Shown here one piece after another: positions 4,296-6,620 of a stretch of DNA of 6,620 nt. The stretch is from an uncultured Eubacteriales bacterium (GTDB lineage Bacteria; Bacillota; Clostridia; Christensenellales; CAG-138), in the NCBI GenBank assembly GCA_900540495.1, contig UQGA01000040.1, positions 1 through 6,620 on the forward strand, written 5' to 3'. Within the stretch, counting starts at the first letter, position 1; each line of letters opens with the position of its first letter. Both the position numbers and the translations under genes were made by a program. Below the pieces are notes generated by a model. That model was not told the origin of the DNA. It saw nothing but the letters and a program-made list of their open reading frames with translations, and searched no databases.

Positions 4296-6470
4296 ATGAA
4301 ACGTTTTTCCACCACCATTACGGCCAAAACGGCCGCCGTCGTCCTGTTTGTGCTGCTGCTGGCCGCCTCCGCGCTCTGCGGCCTCGGCACGCTGTATCTG
4401 GCCGATGTGGACGCCTATGACAAGACGACCGATTTTGCCGATACGCCCCTCTGCGTCGGCTCCGTCTACAGCTATCTGGACGAGGCGCACCAGCGGTTGA
4501 TCAATGTGTTCGACGGCGGGATTGCCGGAGATCTCCGGCAAAGCGCCCGGGAACGGCTGGACGCGCTGTTTGATCCGGCGGAGACGAACGTGCGCTTGCG
4601 CGTCTTGGATACGGAGACCGGCGAACTCCTCTACGGCGTGCAGGACGTGGAATCGCTCACGCTCGTTGCCCAGCAATACATCGGCTGGCAAATCTCTTCG
4701 GCAGCGCCCCAGACCGTCACGCCCACCTCGGAAGTGGACCCGTCGGTTACGCAGTCGCCGCTGCCGGTCACGGCAGCGCCCCAGACCTTCATGCCTACCT
4801 CGGGGGCGACTCCGTCGGTTACAACGCCCGACCCGACGACGGACAATGCGGCGGAGGGCGGCGCGGCTGCTGACAACGGGTCCACGCGCGACGACGGCTG
4901 GGAGACGCAGCTGCTCCTGCTCGGCTATATCGATCCGGCACTGCCCGTACACGATGTGCTTGCATCGTTCTCGGCGCTGTACGACCGGCTGCTGGCAAAG
5001 CGGTATCTGCTGCCGTCGCTTTGTCTGCTGTTTCTCTTGCTTGCCGTGCTGCTGTATGTTTACCTGCTCTGCGCCGCCGGCCGGCGGCCGGACGATACGG
5101 AGGGCGCGGCGCAGACGCGCGTCCGGCGCATCCCGACGGATGTGATGTATCTCATCTGGGGCGCGGCGGCAGGCGCGCTGTTGCTGTTGTTTTTTAACAT
5201 TGGAAACGGATATTTCTATCGCTTTTTCGACTATATCACCGTCAGCGGCATGGTGCCGTTCGTGCTGCTGCTGATGGCCGGCGGCGTGTCCGCCGCGCTG
5301 CTGTTCGTCGGCGTGTCGATGAGTACGGCCGCGCGCTTCAAAACACATACCTGGCTTTCATCCATGCTGATCTGGCGGGCGCTGTGCTGGGTATGCCGCG
5401 GCGTGCGCGCCGTGTGTCGGAGCATTTTGGATGTGCTCCGCAATATCCCGTCGCTCTGGAAGGTGCTGCTCACAGGCATGGTTTACGCCCTGTATTCGCT
5501 GCTACTGGTGGTCATCTCCCAAAGCTATCTGAATTTTGGCTTTTTCCTTCTGCTTTGGATTGCGGCGACGGCTGTGCTGCTGTTGTTGCTCTGCCGCGCG
5601 GCGCTCGGATTCCAGCGGCTGCGCCGCGGCGCGCGGGCGCTGGCTGAAGGCGATCTCTCGCACCGCATTGAAACCAGGGGGATGCCGCATGTCGAACGCG
5701 CGTTTGCGGAGGACCTCGGCCGCGTCGGCGAGGGCAGCCAGCGGGCCGTTGAGGAGCGCATGAAGTCCGAACGCATGAAGACCGACCTCATCACCAATGT
5801 CTCCCACGACCTCAAAACCCCGCTGACCTCCATCGTCAACTACGTGGAACTGCTCAAAAAGGAGAACCTCCAAAACGAAACCGCCGACGGCTATGTCGCC
5901 GTGCTCGACCGGCAGGCGCAGCGTCTCAAAAAGTTGACGGAGGATATCGTGGAGGCGTCCAAGGCGTCGAGCGGGGCAATTAACGTAAACCTTGCGGATA
6001 TGGATGCGCTCGAACTCCTGCGCCAGTGCGCCGCCGAATACGGCGAGCGGTTCGCCGCCGCGTCGCTTACGCCCGTGCTGCGCCTGCCGGACACGCCGCT
6101 GACCGTCCGCGCCGACGGCCGCCTGCTCTGGCGCGTGTTCGATAATCTGCTCGGCAATGCGGTCAAGTACGCCCTGCCCGGCACGCGTGTGTATTTCGAT
6201 GCGGAAGCGGACGGCGCATGGGCCGTGCTCTCGGTGCGCAACATCTCGCGCGAACCGCTCGAAAAGAGCGGCGACGAACTCATGGAACGCTTTGTGCGCG
6301 GCGACGCCTCCCGCCAGGCGGAGGGCAGCGGCCTCGGGCTTTCCATCGCCGGCAGTTTGATGGCGCTGCAACACGGCCGGCTGACCGTCCTGCCCGATGG
6401 CGACCTGTTCCGCGTCGATGCTCGCCTGCCACGCGTCGGCGTGCCGGCGGCTGAAGCGCAGGAAACCTGA
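4296..6470 (+). CDS. Large multi-span sensor histidine kinase, partner of upstream regulator
   Basis: This 724-residue membrane kinase has one N-terminal span (about 13-35) and an extracytoplasmic region of about 200 residues that includes a Pro/Thr/Ser-rich linker (about 136-185). Five more hydrophobic spans follow (about 237-260, 284-303, 319-342, 391-411, 414-438). Next come a HAMP-like stretch (about 439-490) and a HisKA domain with phospho-acceptor H504 in NVSHDLKTPLTS. The ATPase domain has an N box at D616/N617 and N621 (FDNLLGNAVKYA) and a G box at G677-S-G679-L-G681. The usual DxGxG motif is replaced by RNISREPL, as in VanS-like kinases. GGAGG (4283-4287) lies 8 nt before the ATG at 4296. 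An in-frame ATG at 4206 would overlap the regulator gene and lacks support. This architecture recurs in Clostridia, but its signal is unknown to me. An envelope or cell-wall cue is inference. Confidence 0.94.
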   Translation: MKRFSTTITAKTAAVVLFVLLLAASALCGLGTLYLADVDAYDKTTDFADTPLCVGSVYSYLDEAHQRLINVFDGGIAGDLRQSARERLDALFDPAETNVRLRVLDTETGELLYGVQDVESLTLVAQQYIGWQISSAAPQTVTPTSEVDPSVTQSPLPVTAAPQTFMPTSGATPSVTTPDPTTDNAAEGGAAADNGSTRDDGWETQLLLLGYIDPALPVHDVLASFSALYDRLLAKRYLLPSLCLLFLLLAVLLYVYLLCAAGRRPDDTEGAAQTRVRRIPTDVMYLIWGAAAGALLLLFFNIGNGYFYRFFDYITVSGMVPFVLLLMAGGVSAALLFVGVSMSTAARFKTHTWLSSMLIWRALCWVCRGVRAVCRSILDVLRNIPSLWKVLLTGMVYALYSLLLVVISQSYLNFGFFLLLWIAATAVLLLLLCRAALGFQRLRRGARALAEGDLSHRIETRGMPHVERAFAEDLGRVGEGSQRAVEERMKSERMKTDLITNVSHDLKTPLTSIVNYVELLKKENLQNETADGYVAVLDRQAQRLKKLTEDIVEASKASSGAINVNLADMDALELLRQCAAEYGERFAAASLTPVLRLPDTPLTVRADGRLLWRVFDNLLGNAVKYALPGTRVYFDAEADGAWAVLSVRNISREPLEKSGDELMERFVRGDASRQAEGSGLGLSIAGSLMALQHGRLTVLPDGDLFRVDARLPRVGVPAAEAQET
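4701..4824 (+). repeat. 72-bp in-frame tandem repeat in kinase linker
   Basis: A unit starting GCAGCGCCCC at 4701 begins again at 4773, giving a 72-bp (24-residue) period. The second copy is partial and diverged. The protein reads AAPQTVTPTSEVDPSVTQSP, then AAPQTFMPTSGATPSVTTP. It lies outside the membrane, is rich in Pro, Thr and Ser, and should be an extended, flexible spacer. In-frame duplication is the simplest origin. Confidence 0.8.
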
Positions 6471-6491
6471 CGGGCGCGCACGGCACCCCTC

Positions 6492-6505
6492 TTCTTCCGG
6501 AAGAA
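6492..6505. repeat. 14-bp palindrome after the kinase gene
   Basis: TTCTTCCGGAAGAA is a perfect 14-bp palindrome 22 nt after the kinase stop codon. It precedes the right repeat copy and has no immediate T-tract. It may add a further stem to the 3' end of the kinase mRNA. It has no match in the left copy. Confidence 0.5.
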
Positions 6506-6525
6506 AAGAGAGCGAGAAAAGAACG

Positions 6526-6615
6526 TTTTTCCTTTCGTCCTTTTCTTTCTGGAAAGAAAAGGACCAAAAGAAAGTCAACGGATAATGAGGAAGCGGGCGC
6601 GTTAGCCCGCTCCCT
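6526..6615 (+). repeat. Dispersed repeat, right copy (composite 3' element)
   Basis: This is the inverted counterpart of 6-95. Read on the plus strand, in the direction of the kinase gene, it gives the same order: a long palindrome (6537-6564), the identical linker (6565-6588) and a GC hairpin with T-tract. It begins about 55 nt after the kinase stop. Both copies therefore have the same orientation relative to the transcription unit they follow. Confidence 0.9.
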
Positions 6616-6619
6616 TTTT
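6589..6619 (+). terminator. Intrinsic terminator of the two-component operon
   Basis: AGCGGGC (6592-6598) pairs with GCCCGCT (6605-6611) around a 6-nt loop. The stem extends by two G-C pairs beyond one mismatch, then five T (6615-6619) follow. It is a good rho-independent terminator for transcripts coming from the kinase gene. It corresponds to the left-copy terminator at 1-32. Confidence 0.75.
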
Positions 6620-6620
6620 C

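Noticed and set aside
4191..5348. 385-residue minus-strand open frame opposite the kinase
   Set aside because: It is a shadow of the kinase gene. Its composition is rich in His, Gln and Arg, with no domain.
3541..6470. VanRS glycopeptide-resistance system
   Set aside because: The regulator is VanR-like, but the kinase is much larger than VanS and there are no vanH, vanA/B or vanX genes in the window.
6..6615. Composite transposon bounded by inverted repeats
   Set aside because: The ends carry no transposase. The interior is chromosomal housekeeping and sporulation genes, and the repeats look like terminators. No target-site duplication can be judged because the window stops at the repeats.

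Overview
The window looks like chromosome from a GC-rich, spore-forming Firmicute (class Clostridia). The main evidence is an intact Spo0A, the master regulator of sporulation. A VanR-like response regulator next to a very large multi-membrane-span histidine kinase also fits, since that pairing is common in gut Clostridia. Species cannot be named from this sequence.

Layout. Positions 1-527 hold no convincing gene. They contain one copy of a dispersed repeat, a second strong minus-strand terminator, an AT-richer patch with five DnaA-box-like 9-mers in 89 bp, and the likely spo0A terminator. spo0A lies on the minus strand (528-1310). A 311-bp divergent intergenic region follows, with outward-facing promoters for spo0A and for the rightward genes. 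On the plus strand, thpR (RNA 2',3'-cyclic phosphodiesterase), rlmH (23S rRNA pseudouridine-1915 methyltransferase) and an acyl-ACP thioesterase are closely spaced and probably form one operon. A 130-bp gap carries a candidate regulated promoter. It is followed by a two-component operon: an OmpR-type response regulator and a 724-residue sensor kinase. The window ends in a second, inverted copy of the same repeat.

How the parts relate. The operon genes are housekeeping functions: RNA end or ligation chemistry, ribosome modification, and fatty-acyl chain release. The two-component pair probably senses an envelope signal and may regulate itself through 11-bp-spaced repeats upstream of its weak-minus-35 promoter. 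Each repeat copy lies downstream of a transcription unit (spo0A on the left, the kinase on the right), in the same orientation relative to that unit. Each is a composite 3' element: a long palindromic hairpin, a strictly conserved linker, then a GC hairpin with a T-tract.

The most interesting signals are the DnaA-box cluster (candidate oriC or DnaA-control region, about 1.9 kb from rlmH) and the paired composite 3' repeat. I see no CRISPR array, tRNA, rRNA, transposase or phage gene.
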